This document shows, one piece after another, positions 54,480 to 64,000 of a DNA stretch of 64,000 nt. Source of the DNA: Symbiodinium natans (lineage: Eukaryota > Sar > Dinophyceae > Suessiales > Symbiodiniaceae); contig CAJNDS010001402.1 of NCBI GenBank assembly GCA_905221605.1, positions 162,501 to 226,500 of the forward strand. The letters are read 5' to 3'. The translations under genes and the position numbers were made by a program. How positions within the stretch are numbered: the stretch's first letter is position 1; each line of letters opens with the position of its first letter. The notes under the pieces are model-generated. The model searched no databases. It was not told the DNA's origin and saw only the letters and a list, made by a program, of their open reading frames with translations.

Positions 54480-55740
54480 CGTGTCGAGGTCTTTATCCTG
54501 GCTTCGCACGAACCAAGTAAAACATCTGCTCGTGGTGCTTGTCAGGTCGGCAATTGTAGGCCGATCACTGTGCTGAGCATTTGGTGGCGATTGTTCTGCA
54601 ACTGCATCCTCTTGACGGACGTGTAGAAGCTGGGTTCGTCGACGCGTGCCTCCTGAGTATGATGTTGGCTCTATAAAGCTTCTACTGAAGAAGTTGTCGT
54701 AGACTTGCTTGAGAAGTCTGCGCAAGAAGGGTAGCTTTGCGCAATGGACTTTTCGAGAGCTTTCGACTTGCTGCACCCAGGCGTCACTGAAGAGCTGTTG
54801 TTGTACATTGGTTGGCCTCCTGACTTGGTTGCTATTTTACCGCTGTTTGGTCGCAGCAAAAGAGTTTCACGGCAGGCCTTTGGTTGCGCCTGCTTTGACT
54901 CAAGCTATGGGGCCCCCTGACATGACCGTTTGGGTCATGACCAGTGACTCCTTTGTTCAATGCCAGAGTCCTCGCGACCGCAGCATGGTTGCCTCTTCTG
55001 TTCTTCTGCTGCATCGCCGTGGTCATGCTTGGACCTCTTTGGAGTGGTCACCGGCAATGCTGTTCTTGCTGAAAACGAGGTGAAAACTTTTGCGATTGGC
55101 AAAAGCTTGAAACACTTCAAGGAGCTTCTCGACATTCGGTGGTGACCTGTTCAAAACCGATGTTGAGTTTCTTGGTGCTTCCACGCTGTCTAATCAGGGG
55201 GCTGTGGGCCAAAAAGAGGCTGGTCGGCACTCTTGCCCGTGCTCGTGGCCTTCAGCGGGTCGCTTTCATGCTCTTGACAGCAGGCAGGCTGCAGCATTTC
55301 GTTCGGGCTTGGCGTGCTTGGGGGCTTGGTCAGCACCGTGCCTCGGGAAGGCATGATGTTGATGCTCTTGATTGTTTCGATCCCTCACGCCCTTACTTTC
55401 CCAGTATCGACTGGGATGCCACGTGCAAGTGGGCTTACAGCAATCCTTCCGCGCTTACGCATGCTTGTGAGCTTGGGACTTAAGAGCATGTTGTGTGGCA
55501 CCGTCCGCACAGACCGGTTGGTGCCTTTCGTCGCCGTCCTCGCCTGGCTCGTTGTGCTAGCTGGGGTGGAATTGCGGAAGGCCAGAATGTGAACTTCGAT
55601 GCTCTTCATCGATGGCTGCTTGTCGTGCAAAGGAAGCTCTGGGCAACGGTTCATCCTTGGCGTGGTTTGTTGCCGTTCTTCGGGGCTAGTGGCTCGCCGT
55701 CCTCTCCTTTTTGGGTCAAGGTAGTGTGAGAGTCCGGCAG
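54480..55740 (+). mobile_element. Decayed LINE-type reverse transcriptase
   Basis: Plus strand, broken by stops and frame changes. 54520-54620 reads NCRPITVLSIWWRLF, reverse transcriptase block 1 (xxRPITLLSxxY+). 54742-54830 reads AMDFSRAFDLLHPGV, the catalytic block A (DFSxAFDxxxH), then LLYIGWPPDLV. 55140-55330 contains VEFLGASTLSNQGA and basic ARARGLQR, like the C-terminal thumb and linker of dinoflagellate LINE polymerases. The YADD block was not found in a readable frame. No poly-A tail or target-site duplication was recognised, so ends are approximate. It is antisense to the genes, probably in an intron or spacer next to the transporter exons. Confidence 0.65.
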
Positions 55741-55959
55741 TTCTCTGCCGACGTGAGTTTACGCAGGCCTTCCCGCCTGTTTGGGGGGCATTTGCACCAC
55801 AAAGTTTTACCAGCAACACACTACCCGGTAGGCTTCGTACTTCCGCACCACCTAAACCCTCAAGCCTAGACCTTGCGCCTACTCACCTACATGCGAAACC
55901 CTGGAAGAGTAACCCTAGTCCTAAACCTCTAAACGCTGAAACGTGAAACCTTGCGAGGA

Positions 55960-57885
55960 TTTCAAAGCCCACTCTGGGCGCAAGGCTGCCGGCCGGTGCG
56001 GCCCCAGCTTTCAGGGCCTTCGCAAATCATGCATCTCGAGGTAGGGTGTAATTGGGGTGTAGGGATGGCTGTGATCTGGCAGAGCAGCGCAGGTTATTTG
56101 TACATGCGAGGCACAGCTATGGCCCGATCATGGAAAGCCATCCACATGTTTCTCCCACCCCGCGCTGTCAAAGGCAGCAAAGCCGCCGCCAAATAGTTCG
56201 TCTAGGGTTGAAGCCCAAACGCATTTTTGAATGTGTAGGCATTTTCTTGACTCTTGAGGCGCTCAAGAAAATGTCAACTTAGGGCCTTAGCGAGGGGGGG
56301 GGGTGGGGAGGGGGTTCTTCAGTTGTTTGCTTCTGGAGGTTTGGGGAAGCCTGGCGAGGCTTGGGTTGGGGACAAGTACTGAGCCCCAGGAACAAAGCCG
56401 GGCACATGGACATGCTTAGCATCGAAACACCATACTGGGCGGCCTAAGCCCTGAGTTTACGGGTGGGCTTTCAGGAATCAAGGGCTCTAGGCTTTGAAGG
56501 GGGTTTTGGGGCAAGCCTCAGCGGGAAGGAAGTGGCATCCCACCTCCCCCGCCACAGCTCCGGCCTGGACAGGGTATAGGCAAAATCCCGCAAAGCCAAG
56601 GACAGGCTTGCAAAGAGCAAGCGGCAGCAAGCGCAGCACCTTGTACCAAACCAAGACGACCTGTCAGCATGCAACGGCACAAAAGCTCCTCGCCCCTTCT
56701 AGAAGCCATTTGCGTTGAGGTAAGGGCCATTCCAAGAACAAGTTGCAACAAGGAGATCCAGACCTTGGAGGGTTTGTGACATGGGGTCAGTCTGCCACAG
56801 CTCGCTGAACATGCTTCCAGAAAGCTGCCTCGGCCCAACTTCACACGGTCATTCAGGGCCGTCGCAGTAAGGACATCCGAGGACAGGGCAGTAACTGGCT
56901 GCTGTATTTGGCTAGCTATTCTCATGAAAACCTCGGCTCAGACAGACATCTCCCTGTGCTTTTGCTGCCTCATGAGTTGACAACTGAACCCCGGGGATCT
57001 GAGGCACCAGGCAGCAATAATGGCGACGCGGAGCCTGCTTCGTCAGGCTTCAGACCAATGCCAGGCATCTGCATTCCCTTCTGCAATCTCCCCTACCGTT
57101 TAGTGTACAGCTTCGGCCGGCCCTCAAAGGGACATGCAAGAGTTCCTCCCTGAAGACCCCGTGCCCAGAGAAGGGCCACAAGGCCCACGCTGTGCCAGCA
57201 GGTAGAATTGGCTAGCCCCGAAACCTGCATTTTGCGGCATGCTTGCTCTTGCGGATGTGGGACTTAACACAGCCATGAGGCCAGGGATCCTGGGTAACCC
57301 GAGCCATGCGCCTTTGATGGCCGGGTAGGTCAAGAAGCCCGCCCAAGAAAAAGCTAGCGAAGCCGGCATGAAGGACAGGTACCTGGAAGCTGCTTTACTT
57401 TCCAGGGCACCCCCTTCTGTTTGCAAAACAAGAGATCCTGAAACCTAAAATCCGGGACATCCCTGGCACCTCCACGGTCTGAAACATCTCCTCATGCCTG
57501 TCACACCTGGAGAGAGCTGGGTGGGGCTTTAGGGGGGTGTTAACTGGGGGTTTACAGGGCTGACGGGGGGGTTGACAGGGCTGACGGGGGGCAGGGCTGA
57601 CCAGCGGGTTTAGGGCTTTGGGGCTCGGCAGGGCCGGGGACAGGACTTAGGTCTTAGGATTTTGTGGCCTAGGGTTTATGGTGGGTTGAGTCTGAAGGGT
57701 ATGTACGGTGTACTGTACCCACTTGCCCCGCTACGAAGACCCTGTAGGCAAGGGGCCCCTCCATGGGCAGAACAGAGGCCCTCCGAAGGCCTTCTTGCAT
57801 AATGGCCAAAGACAGGCCACCGAAAAAGTACGTCACGGTCTCTGCCTGCAGTGGCTTGATTCCGCAAAACTTGCACACCTGGGTT
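55960..57885 (-). CDS. Unassigned membrane-protein exons
   Basis: Minus-strand candidates: 57724-57880 (CGIKPLQAETVTYFFGGLS, then MEGPLAYRVFVAGQ before GTGGGT), about 57260-57400 (YLSFMPASLAFSWAGFLTY), about 56540-56650 (VLRLLPLALCKPVLGFAGF or an overlapping frame), and 55960-56030 (AGSLAPRVGFEILAR). Several look like membrane helices. They could be upstream exons of the transporter at 53.6-54.2 kb, with the LINE remnant in an intron between them, or of a different gene. No family motif was recognised. Confidence 0.3.
57520..57625 (+). repeat. GGGCTGACGGGGGG tandem repeat
   Basis: Three to four imperfect units of ACAGGGCTGACGGGGGG, inside an intron candidate. Confidence 0.7.
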
Positions 57886-58796
57886 CTCCGGTGCTAAGAA
57901 AGGTTTGGGGGTCGTCGGGTTTTCGAGATTGGGCAGCTGGGCCCCTGGCAAGAACCATGAAGTATCCCGGAAAGCCTTGGGACATGCTGCATTCAACCAT
58001 CCATTCCCTCATGACGGATCCAGGGCGTCAGCTTTTTGAAGCTTGCTCCTCCATGGAAAGCATGCATCTGACATCATCTCATCGGGTGCCGAAGCAGAAG
58101 AAAAAAGGTCTCGTCTCCAGCCTGCATCCCTACACCACGTCGACTGTTCATGTGTGGCTATCGTCCCAGGTCTTGGTCCTGCAGGAGGGGAGCCATGGCA
58201 TCCACCAGCACACAGGTCGCCTGGCAATGACACGGGCAGATTCCCCACGCGTGCATCGACTTGCATTACATCGACTTGCAGAAGCTTTAAGAGGGTTTTC
58301 GACGGCTTAGGACCCTGACTGAGAGGGGGTGCTGGGCCCAAGCCCTCCTTCTCGCAGGCAGTTGGGTGGCACAAACCCAAGGCCATGGGTGCAGGTTACA
58401 ACCTGGGCCTGACCTGAACAACGAAGACTACCGGTGTGGTAGATGATGACATGGGCCTACTTTCTCTTTTGGATCACCGTGTACGGATGCCTAGAACCCC
58501 GTACTGTCTAGAAAGGCCCCCGAACACTGAGAACAAACCCGAACATGCCAGAGGAGCAATGAGCACGGCTTTGGCAGACTCGCCTCCAGTGGCTGTTGGA
58601 GCTTCGAGGCTTGGCGACTCAAAAATCCGACATTTTGGGGCTTCTGCGTCGTGAGCTTGGGGCTGGGGCTCAACGCGTAGGCAGGCTTCACGGTTTCCGC
58701 TTCAAGGCCGACACTGTCCACGAAGTCACGAAGCAATCAGCGCCCGTTCCCAGATTTGCGGCTGCTTTCGATCTCTTCGTTGAAGACAGCGCAGCA

Positions 58797-58893
58797 TCCA
58801 CCCCCCGCCCCCTCCCCCCCCCGCCCCCCCCCCCCCGCCCCCCCCCCCGCCCCCCCCCCCCCCCCCCGCCCCCCCCCCCCCCCCCCCCCCCCC
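58797..58893 (+). repeat. Poly-C tract interrupted by single G
   Basis: About 95 bases of C with scattered single G, read as Pro/Arg or Gly in frames that cross it. Confidence 0.95.
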
Positions 58894-59337
58894 AAACATC
58901 TTACGCGTTCTTTCGAAGCAACATGCCAAGGAGATCCCTCCAAAAGAGACGAGCCTGGCACGGCAGGTGCCGGTTCTGCCACCGCGGTATGAGTAGTGTG
59001 AACCGGCAGGTGGTGGTCCTTCGAACCCTAAACCCTAAGCCCCTAAGCCCCTTTCAACTCAACACAAGCCCCATCTACAGATATGTACCAGCATCTGAAA
59101 AGCAAAGGACAACTGAATACTACACTCACTCAACCCGTAATCCTAAGCTGGCTGTCGTTTCATCTTCCGTCAATTTCACAGCTTTGGAGCCTTGCGACAC
59201 CACATAGGGGTTTAGGATTTAGGGTCTTGGGTTGAGGTCAAACTGAAGCCCTGTGTCCTCCCCCATGTCCTTCGCAGCCTGCGCAGGACTTGGGTCACAA
59301 TAGGTCATCTCAAAGGCGTGGTCAACATGACTTTGCA

Positions 59338-59372
59338 TGTGTATATATATATATATATACATATCTATGTAT

Positions 59373-59406
<34 letters not shown>

Positions 59407-59463
59407 ATATTTTTTTATTTATCTATTGATTTATTTATTTATGTATTTATTTGTTTATTTATT

Positions 59464-59539
<76 letters not shown>

Positions 59540-59552
59540 CGTATTTATTTAT
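59338..59552. repeat. (TA)n, (TTTA)n and (TATATG)n block
   Basis: Three different AT-rich microsatellites in direct succession; the hexamer TATATG is repeated about fourteen times. Confidence 0.95.
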
Positions 59553-60311
59553 GGTGTTTAGGTTTAGGGGGTTTTGCAGGGCTTCGGTGAATTCATTCCG
59601 GTCCCAGTCACCCTACATGTTCAAAACCTCAAACCCCAAACTCCTAAACCCCTCGAGCCCGAGTGACAAGCAGATGGGAAATTGTGTGAGCCTCCACTGC
59701 CGACGCGCAAGGGACGGCGGCAGTCGTGCTCTCTGCCGTCCAGTGCTTGAGCCTTGAGCAAGCTTGGTAGGGTTTAGGGCAGTTTAGGGTATGTGCTGCG
59801 CTCTCTCGCCCTGGATACTCCCCTTGAAACAGCGCTCGCCTGCAAAGCGGCATTCAGCTAGGACTTCGAGGCGCAGGACTGCACCATGGCCCAGCAAGCT
59901 TTAGGGCTTAAGCTGCGAAATCTGGGTCTTTAGCTGCTGAGCGACATTCTACTGAGAAGCCGGCGGAAATGCTACACGCCGTGTAGATGTCATGCTGAGT
60001 AGTTAAACAGTCACGGGTCTCAGGGCCAGGTGCCCGTGGTGGAAGAAGCCGCATTGTCCGGTACCGCTTAGGAAAGGATGCGTCTGCGCTGAGTAGCGCG
60101 TAGGCATTCGCCATGTGGGCTTCGGGCTTTTGGGCTTAGGCTTGGGGTGCGCACTTGCACACACGGCCGATGAAGTAAGCCAATGCTGCAGCGAGCACGC
60201 TTCGGGGCAACGCTCTGCAATGTGCATCTGGATTGCATGCAAAGCTTTGCCTGTTGTCACCTGCCTTATCAGTGTCCGACCGTTTTTCTTAGTTCATGAA
60301 AGCGCCACCTT

Positions 60312-60540
60312 TCAAATCCTGGTGTTCTGCGTTCCCTGCGGTCTGCGGTTGTGACAACGCAGGAGGGAGGCGCTGTTTTTGCATGTAGGCGAGTACATCC
60401 CAGTCCATGAATCCACATCCCGGTCCGGATGCACCCTGGACCCCAAGACCTTCCTCTTGCAATACGGGTCAGCCTCCCTGGTCTTCGTCAGCTGCCGAGT
60501 TGCAAACTCAACCCACATCAAGCCCGCTGCCGGCACTGCA
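60312..60540 (-). CDS. C-terminal exon of an unknown gene
   Basis: Minus-strand frame with very strong C/G third-base bias, preceded by a CCGGCAG acceptor candidate and ending in TGA at 60312. It reads WVEFATRQLTKTREADPY, then GSRVHPDRDVDSWTGMYSP, and is basic and Cys-containing at the end. It lies downstream of the transporter/voltage-sensor gene on the same strand and may be its last exon. It has no pore-like motif, so it could also be a separate gene. Confidence 0.45.
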
Positions 60541-60599
60541 GCTGCTTCATGAAGCTGAGAAGGAAGCTACACACAGAGCCCTGTCGTCTAACTAAACCC

Positions 60600-61210
60600 T
60601 GATCTCCTCCGTTGCATTGCAACATGGGGGCAAGCAAGGCCACCGCTCCACGACAAAGATGCCCACGATGCAGCTGGAGACTTTGAGGAATCAATCAGGC
60701 ATCACAAGGCCCAGAAGCCGTGGACTGGGCAATAGGATAGCCCTGCTAGGGTCCACAACAGCTACCCCAGATTTAGCAGGGACAAATATGTTTCCCCATA
60801 CTTGGAAACCCGGAGGTATCCGTGGCGGCTCACAAGCGCGTGAAGAGCTGACTCAGCTGCCGGGTCTTATCGCCACACCTTGGTGCAAGGGGGTAGAGTT
60901 CAAGGGTTCAGCCTTGAGGGCTTGGTGCCTAGGGCCTATGCGTCTACAGGAGTTTGGGGTCTTGCGTTTTGGCTCTTTAAAGTGTACGAAGCTGTGAGGT
61001 TTGTAGGGCTTGGTCTATAGGGCCGAATGCCCAATGCGCTCTTGCTTTGGGGCTCGACGGGTGCTGTCCAGTTCATGGGCTCCCCAGCCTGTTACCAGGG
61101 AACTCGCTGCAAGAACTGTATGGACGGCAGTCTTGGCACTCTTGTTTGAGATGCCAGGACGAGGGGATTGAAACTTCTGACAGCTCAGCACCTTAGGCCG
61201 ATCTGTCGAG
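60600..61210. other. Region 3' of the large membrane protein
   Basis: Searched on the minus strand for a pore loop or sixth helix that would complete a channel. None was seen. A stretch reading FQVWGNIFVPAKSGVAVV near 60770-60830 is open but unidentified. Confidence 0.35.
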
Positions 61211-61214
61211 TACA

Positions 61215-64000
61215 TTAGCTTATTATGCCCTCCAGGTTCAGCAAGTAAGTTCCCACGATCACCACAAGCACAGCGGTCAGTGGCGCAACCATTGGGCAAC
61301 CATGGCGGCTGAACTTGCAGAGCCGCATGACCCGCGCTAGGCGGGCGAAACGCTCCAAGATGAACAACCGGAGGACCGGCAAATGGAGGAGGTGGTCGAG
61401 ATAGATCTCCATCACGGCTATGACATCCAGTACGTTCAAAGCTTGTGAGAAAAAACTTTTCAGGGTACTCCATCCCGGGTGCAACGCGCAGCGTGCGACT
61501 ATCCTCAGCACTATCTCGATCGTGAAGATTGTCGCAAAGAACATGTCACAACCCAGCCAGAAGAGATACTCGTCCTCCGACTGGTCCTCGTCGAGGCCGG
61601 ACACCATCGGTTCTACGATGATGGCAAGAACGGAGAGGATCGTCAAGGCAAGCATGGTATAGACAACGCAGGCTGATGCCATTGATACTTGTGGCCTCTC
61701 GAGGAGGTCTATGATAGTCTGTGCCCAAGCAGGACTGTCCCCGAAGGTTGACATTGGCTGATTGACCAGCATCCTCTTCGAGGAGTTGACGTTGCTCGTC
61801 AAGGACTGGCTGACCTGGCTAACCTTCTTCTTTACCCTCTGGCAGTGTCGGTCCCAAGCACGCCTCGGCCGCACATCGTGTTCAGACATAACAGACTTTG
61901 GTGGAAGACGGCCCTTTCCACGCTGGAGGTTTGTCAGGAAGACAGTCAGAAGACTGCACGTGTCGAGGTGAGTGCCCATGCCTTCGCCACGGCGGATCCA
62001 GTCCGCAGCCCACAGCATCTCCTCGTGTGGCGTGAGATCTCCGCCAGTGTCCTCCGAATGGCGCATCCTGCAGTCCTCAAGCAGGTCCTTGTTTAGGTGG
62101 CCCGTCAGCGTCTCCACACCCATGAGGTCGAAGACTCCTTGAAGCAACTTCCAGTCGCGCTCACGCCGTTTTACATAAAATGCCACGATCCCGGCAAACT
62201 GACTGCGGGTAACGTGGGTGTCTGGGGCCGTCTCCTGGCCCCATGCCGCTGAAACGGCATCGTTGATTGCGAAGTCAAGGGAGATGCCCAAAAGCATCTT
62301 CAGCATGTGAGAAACATCGGCCACAAGCAGCTGCATCTGTCCATGCACCTCGTGCTCATGCGACTGACACAGCTCCACGATCTTCTCCATCTGCTCGGGA
62401 TGCAGCCGTGCCAGGTGCGATTCGCGCCCTAGCTCCAGGAACTCCTCCAAAGTGAGGTCCTTCTCGTTGACTTCATCAGCTAAGATATGAAAGATCCCGA
62501 CGTACAGCAAGGCATCAATCACACGACTTGCAGGTAGCAAGATCCTGCCATGATCCCTTGGATCACCTGAGAGGTCTTCCTTCTCCGCAAATGTGAAGTA
62601 GGCCAGGCGCAAGTCGTCAAGAAGCATCTTTGGCAACTCAGGGAGGTGGCCATCCTCCCGACACTTCCTGAAGAAGCCCTGCTCTCCGAGGGCCTTGGCA
62701 AAGTGCATCTCCATGATCCTCGTTTGCAGCTGTGGCAGCTTCTTCAACTCCTCGCGCTCAAAGGTGTCTCCCAAGTCAATGGGGCTGCACAGCGTTGCGT
62801 TCTCATCCAGACGCTCCGACGGGATCGTAAGGCTCATGAGCTCCTCCTCTTCTGAATCTTCCTCGTCAATCGCTGTGACCTCGAAGTCCTCTGGGGACAC
62901 CTCGCGTTGTAGGAGCCTGCTTGTGCCGATGTCCTCCATGCTGAGGTCAGATGACTTGCTCTCGGGTGCTCGGTGGAAATTGTGCTCGCCCTGCTGTCGC
63001 ATCACGGCCTTGGAGATCTCCTGCATCATCAGGGGATGCTCGTTGGTCATCTTCCACCACTGCTCCTCCGTCCAGAACAAGACCTCTCCGTCTTCCACCG
63101 CCAATGCGTAGCTCGAGGAAGGCTGACCAAACATGCACTTCTCGTTCACAAACCAGCCCTGCCTGAGAATGACGCGTGGCTTCTTCCAGGAAGCCTTCCT
63201 GTTCAAGATCTGGTCTGAATCAGGAACTTGATCCAGGATGGCGATCGCTCCCGAGTGAATCAGGTAGAGGGGCCGGTGCTGGTCCCCGGGAATGCACAAC
63301 ATTGTCTTGAAACCTTTGATTGGCAAACGGCTGCAGTACCGCCATGGACAGCCCATGCGCGCGCCGTCGGACAAGAAGACTTCCCTGAAGGGCTCGAAGT
63401 TTACCCGTTGCAGCATCAGCTCCCTGTCTCGTCGGAAGGCCGGGTGAAGGTTCATCCACTCTTCTTGCTGGCTCATCTTATACTTCAGAATGCGCTTCTC
63501 CAGGTGAGTCATCGCCGAGTCGAGGTCTTCGAAGAGATCCTCTGCCGACTGAAGGATGCTTCGCACTCCAAGCTCCTCGGCCAAGCCGACTTTGATGTTG
63601 CACCAGATCACTCGAAGGCCCCGCTGCTTGGCCTTGCGCGACAGCTTTGCCATGCTCATGGCGCCAGAGGCATCCATGCCATCAAGAGCAGAACCGTCGA
63701 AGAGCAGGAACTTCAGCCTTCGGTACGCCGGCACATTGTCTGCATCCTCGCGCTTGAAGTACTCCTCCACGGAACGCATGATGGCAACACAGGAGCTGAA
63801 GAAGACGTAGCCCTTCAAGTTCACAATCAGGATCCAAGCTGAAGCGATGTGCATGAAGCTCTGATGGCCAACCTCACCCACGGGCCGCTCGCGCGTGGTC
63901 ACCTGGTCGCCACGCTTTGGCAAGCCGTCCATGGAGGGAACACGGGCATACTTGGCGATGAATGCCATTGCTGACAGAATCAATCCAGCGACTACTGCCC
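61215..64000 (-). CDS. SulP/STAS - cNMP-fold - EF-hand-like - voltage-sensor fusion protein (5' end off window)
   Basis: At least 922 codons in one exon, open to the right edge. Numbering from 63983: residues 1-70 end a SulP-type transporter (FIAKYARVPSM, then ILIVNLKGYVFFSS). Residues 88-165 are a STAS domain (KFLLFDGSALDGMDASGAM, RGLRVIWCNIK, AEELGV). Residues 225-330 have the cyclic-nucleotide-binding fold (LYLIHSGAIAILDQ, ILRQGWFVNEKCMFGQ, FWTEEQWWKM) but lack the GE/RxA phosphate cassette, so ligand binding is doubtful. An acidic linker follows (DEEDSEEEEL), then EF-hand-like helices at about 440-560 (EVNEKDLTLEEFLELG). Residues about 768-915 form a voltage sensor: S1, S2 FFATIFTIEIVLRIV, S3 NVLDVIAVMEIYL, S4 ERFARLARVMRL with four Arg at every third place, and the start of S5 (VVIVGTYLLNLEG). 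TAA follows, but a GC donor just before it is possible. Bacterial SulP-STAS-cNMP proteins are the likely source of the first part. Likely a membrane anion carrier controlled by voltage or Ca2+; function is inferred. Confidence 0.82.
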   Translation of the reverse strand, partial: AVVAGLILSAMAFIAKYARVPSMDGLPKRGDQVTTRERPVGEVGHQSFMHIASAWILIVNLKGYVFFSSCVAIMRSVEEYFKREDADNVPAYRRLKFLLFDGSALDGMDASGAMSMAKLSRKAKQRGLRVIWCNIKVGLAEELGVRSILQSAEDLFEDLDSAMTHLEKRILKYKMSQQEEWMNLHPAFRRDRELMLQRVNFEPFREVFLSDGARMGCPWRYCSRLPIKGFKTMLCIPGDQHRPLYLIHSGAIAILDQVPDSDQILNRKASWKKPRVILRQGWFVNEKCMFGQPSSSYALAVEDGEVLFWTEEQWWKMTNEHPLMMQEISKAVMRQQGEHNFHRAPESKSSDLSMEDIGTSRLLQREVSPEDFEVTAIDEEDSEEEELMSLTIPSERLDENATLCSPIDLGDTFEREELKKLPQLQTRIMEMHFAKALGEQGFFRKCREDGHLPELPKMLLDDLRLAYFTFAEKEDLSGDPRDHGRILLPASRVIDALLYVGIFHILADEVNEKDLTLEEFLELGRESHLARLHPEQMEKIVELCQSHEHEVHGQMQLLVADVSHMLKMLLGISLDFAINDAVSAAWGQETAPDTHVTRSQFAGIVAFYVKRRERDWKLLQGVFDLMGVETLTGHLNKDLLEDCRMRHSEDTGGDLTPHEEMLWAADWIRRGEGMGTHLDTCSLLTVFLTNLQRGKGRLPPKSVMSEHDVRPRRAWDRHCQRVKKKVSQVSQSLTSNVNSSKRMLVNQPMSTFGDSPAWAQTIIDLLERPQVSMASACVVYTMLALTILSVLAIIVEPMVSGLDEDQSEDEYLFWLGCDMFFATIFTIEIVLRIVARCALHPGWSTLKSFFSQALNVLDVIAVMEIYLDHLLHLPVLRLFILERFARLARVMRLCKFSRHGCPMVAPLTAVLVVIVGTYLLNLEGIIS

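Larger units (their letters stand above)
57890..60300. other. Spacer with poly-C, AT microsatellites and weak exons
   Basis: Plus 58680-58795 reads ADTVHEVTKQSAPVPRFAA with coding-like bias but runs into poly-C. 58010-58310 is open on both strands. Nothing is identified. 59830-60260 shows no clear exon. Confidence 0.3.

Overview
This window is nuclear DNA of a complex eukaryote, most likely a dinoflagellate (Symbiodiniaceae-like). The reasons are: every recognisable gene lies on the minus strand, as in the long one-directional gene blocks of dinoflagellate genomes; genes are cut into many short, C/G-ending exons; introns with GA-AG and GC-AG ends follow the pattern AG|G...AG|G, and homology plus reading phase support three of them inside one gene; almost all visible stop codons are TGA; and plant-type TTTAGGG/CCCTAAA heptamers, in both orientations, are scattered through introns and spacers. 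The organism call is an inference. No bacterial operon logic, ribosome binding sites, rRNA, tRNA or CRISPR array was seen.

Layout from left to right, all minus strand unless noted. 36-477: exon of a Slo/BK-like potassium channel RCK domain. 2722-3311: DUF1810 protein. 4504-4947: intact MAPEG-family membrane protein. 5-12 kb: several unrecognised spliced genes and telomere-like spacers. 12.5-13.5 kb: coiled-coil gene holding a tandem-repeat insertion with duplicated flanks. 14 kb: degraded membrane-protein fragment. 16.5-18.2 kb: small membrane protein and an unknown gene. 18.9-20.4 kb: MFS transporter. 21.0-22.9 kb: acyltransferase-3 family enzyme. 24.5-25.1 kb: unknown gene. 25.6-28.2 kb: flavin-containing monooxygenase. 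29.7-30.5 kb: intact single-exon FKBP isomerase. 31.3-32.7 kb: unknown gene. 32.9-36.3 kb: 3.4-kb minisatellite made of hairpin-forming 108-bp units. 37.4-38.6 kb: unknown gene. 40.1-41.4 kb: pyrimidine microsatellite block. 43.8-47.2 kb: DHHC-type (DHYC) S-palmitoyltransferase, upstream of which lie further unassigned exons (48-51.6 kb). 53.6-54.2 kb: end of a drug/metabolite-type transporter. 54.5-55.7 kb, plus strand: decayed LINE-type reverse transcriptase. 56-58 kb: membrane-protein exons. 60.3 kb: C-terminal exon. 61.2-64.0 kb: a very large open frame, cut by the right edge, that joins the end of a SulP anion transporter, a STAS domain, a cNMP-binding-like fold, EF-hand-like helices and a voltage-sensor domain.

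The genes do not form one pathway. A theme is membrane transport, signalling and lipid modification: potassium channel, anion transporter with voltage sensor, MFS and DMT carriers, palmitoyltransferase, acyltransferase, MAPEG. Exon boundaries marked approximate were judged by eye from frame, codon third-position bias and splice-like signals. Many exons here have no start codon and were found by translating the minus strand.
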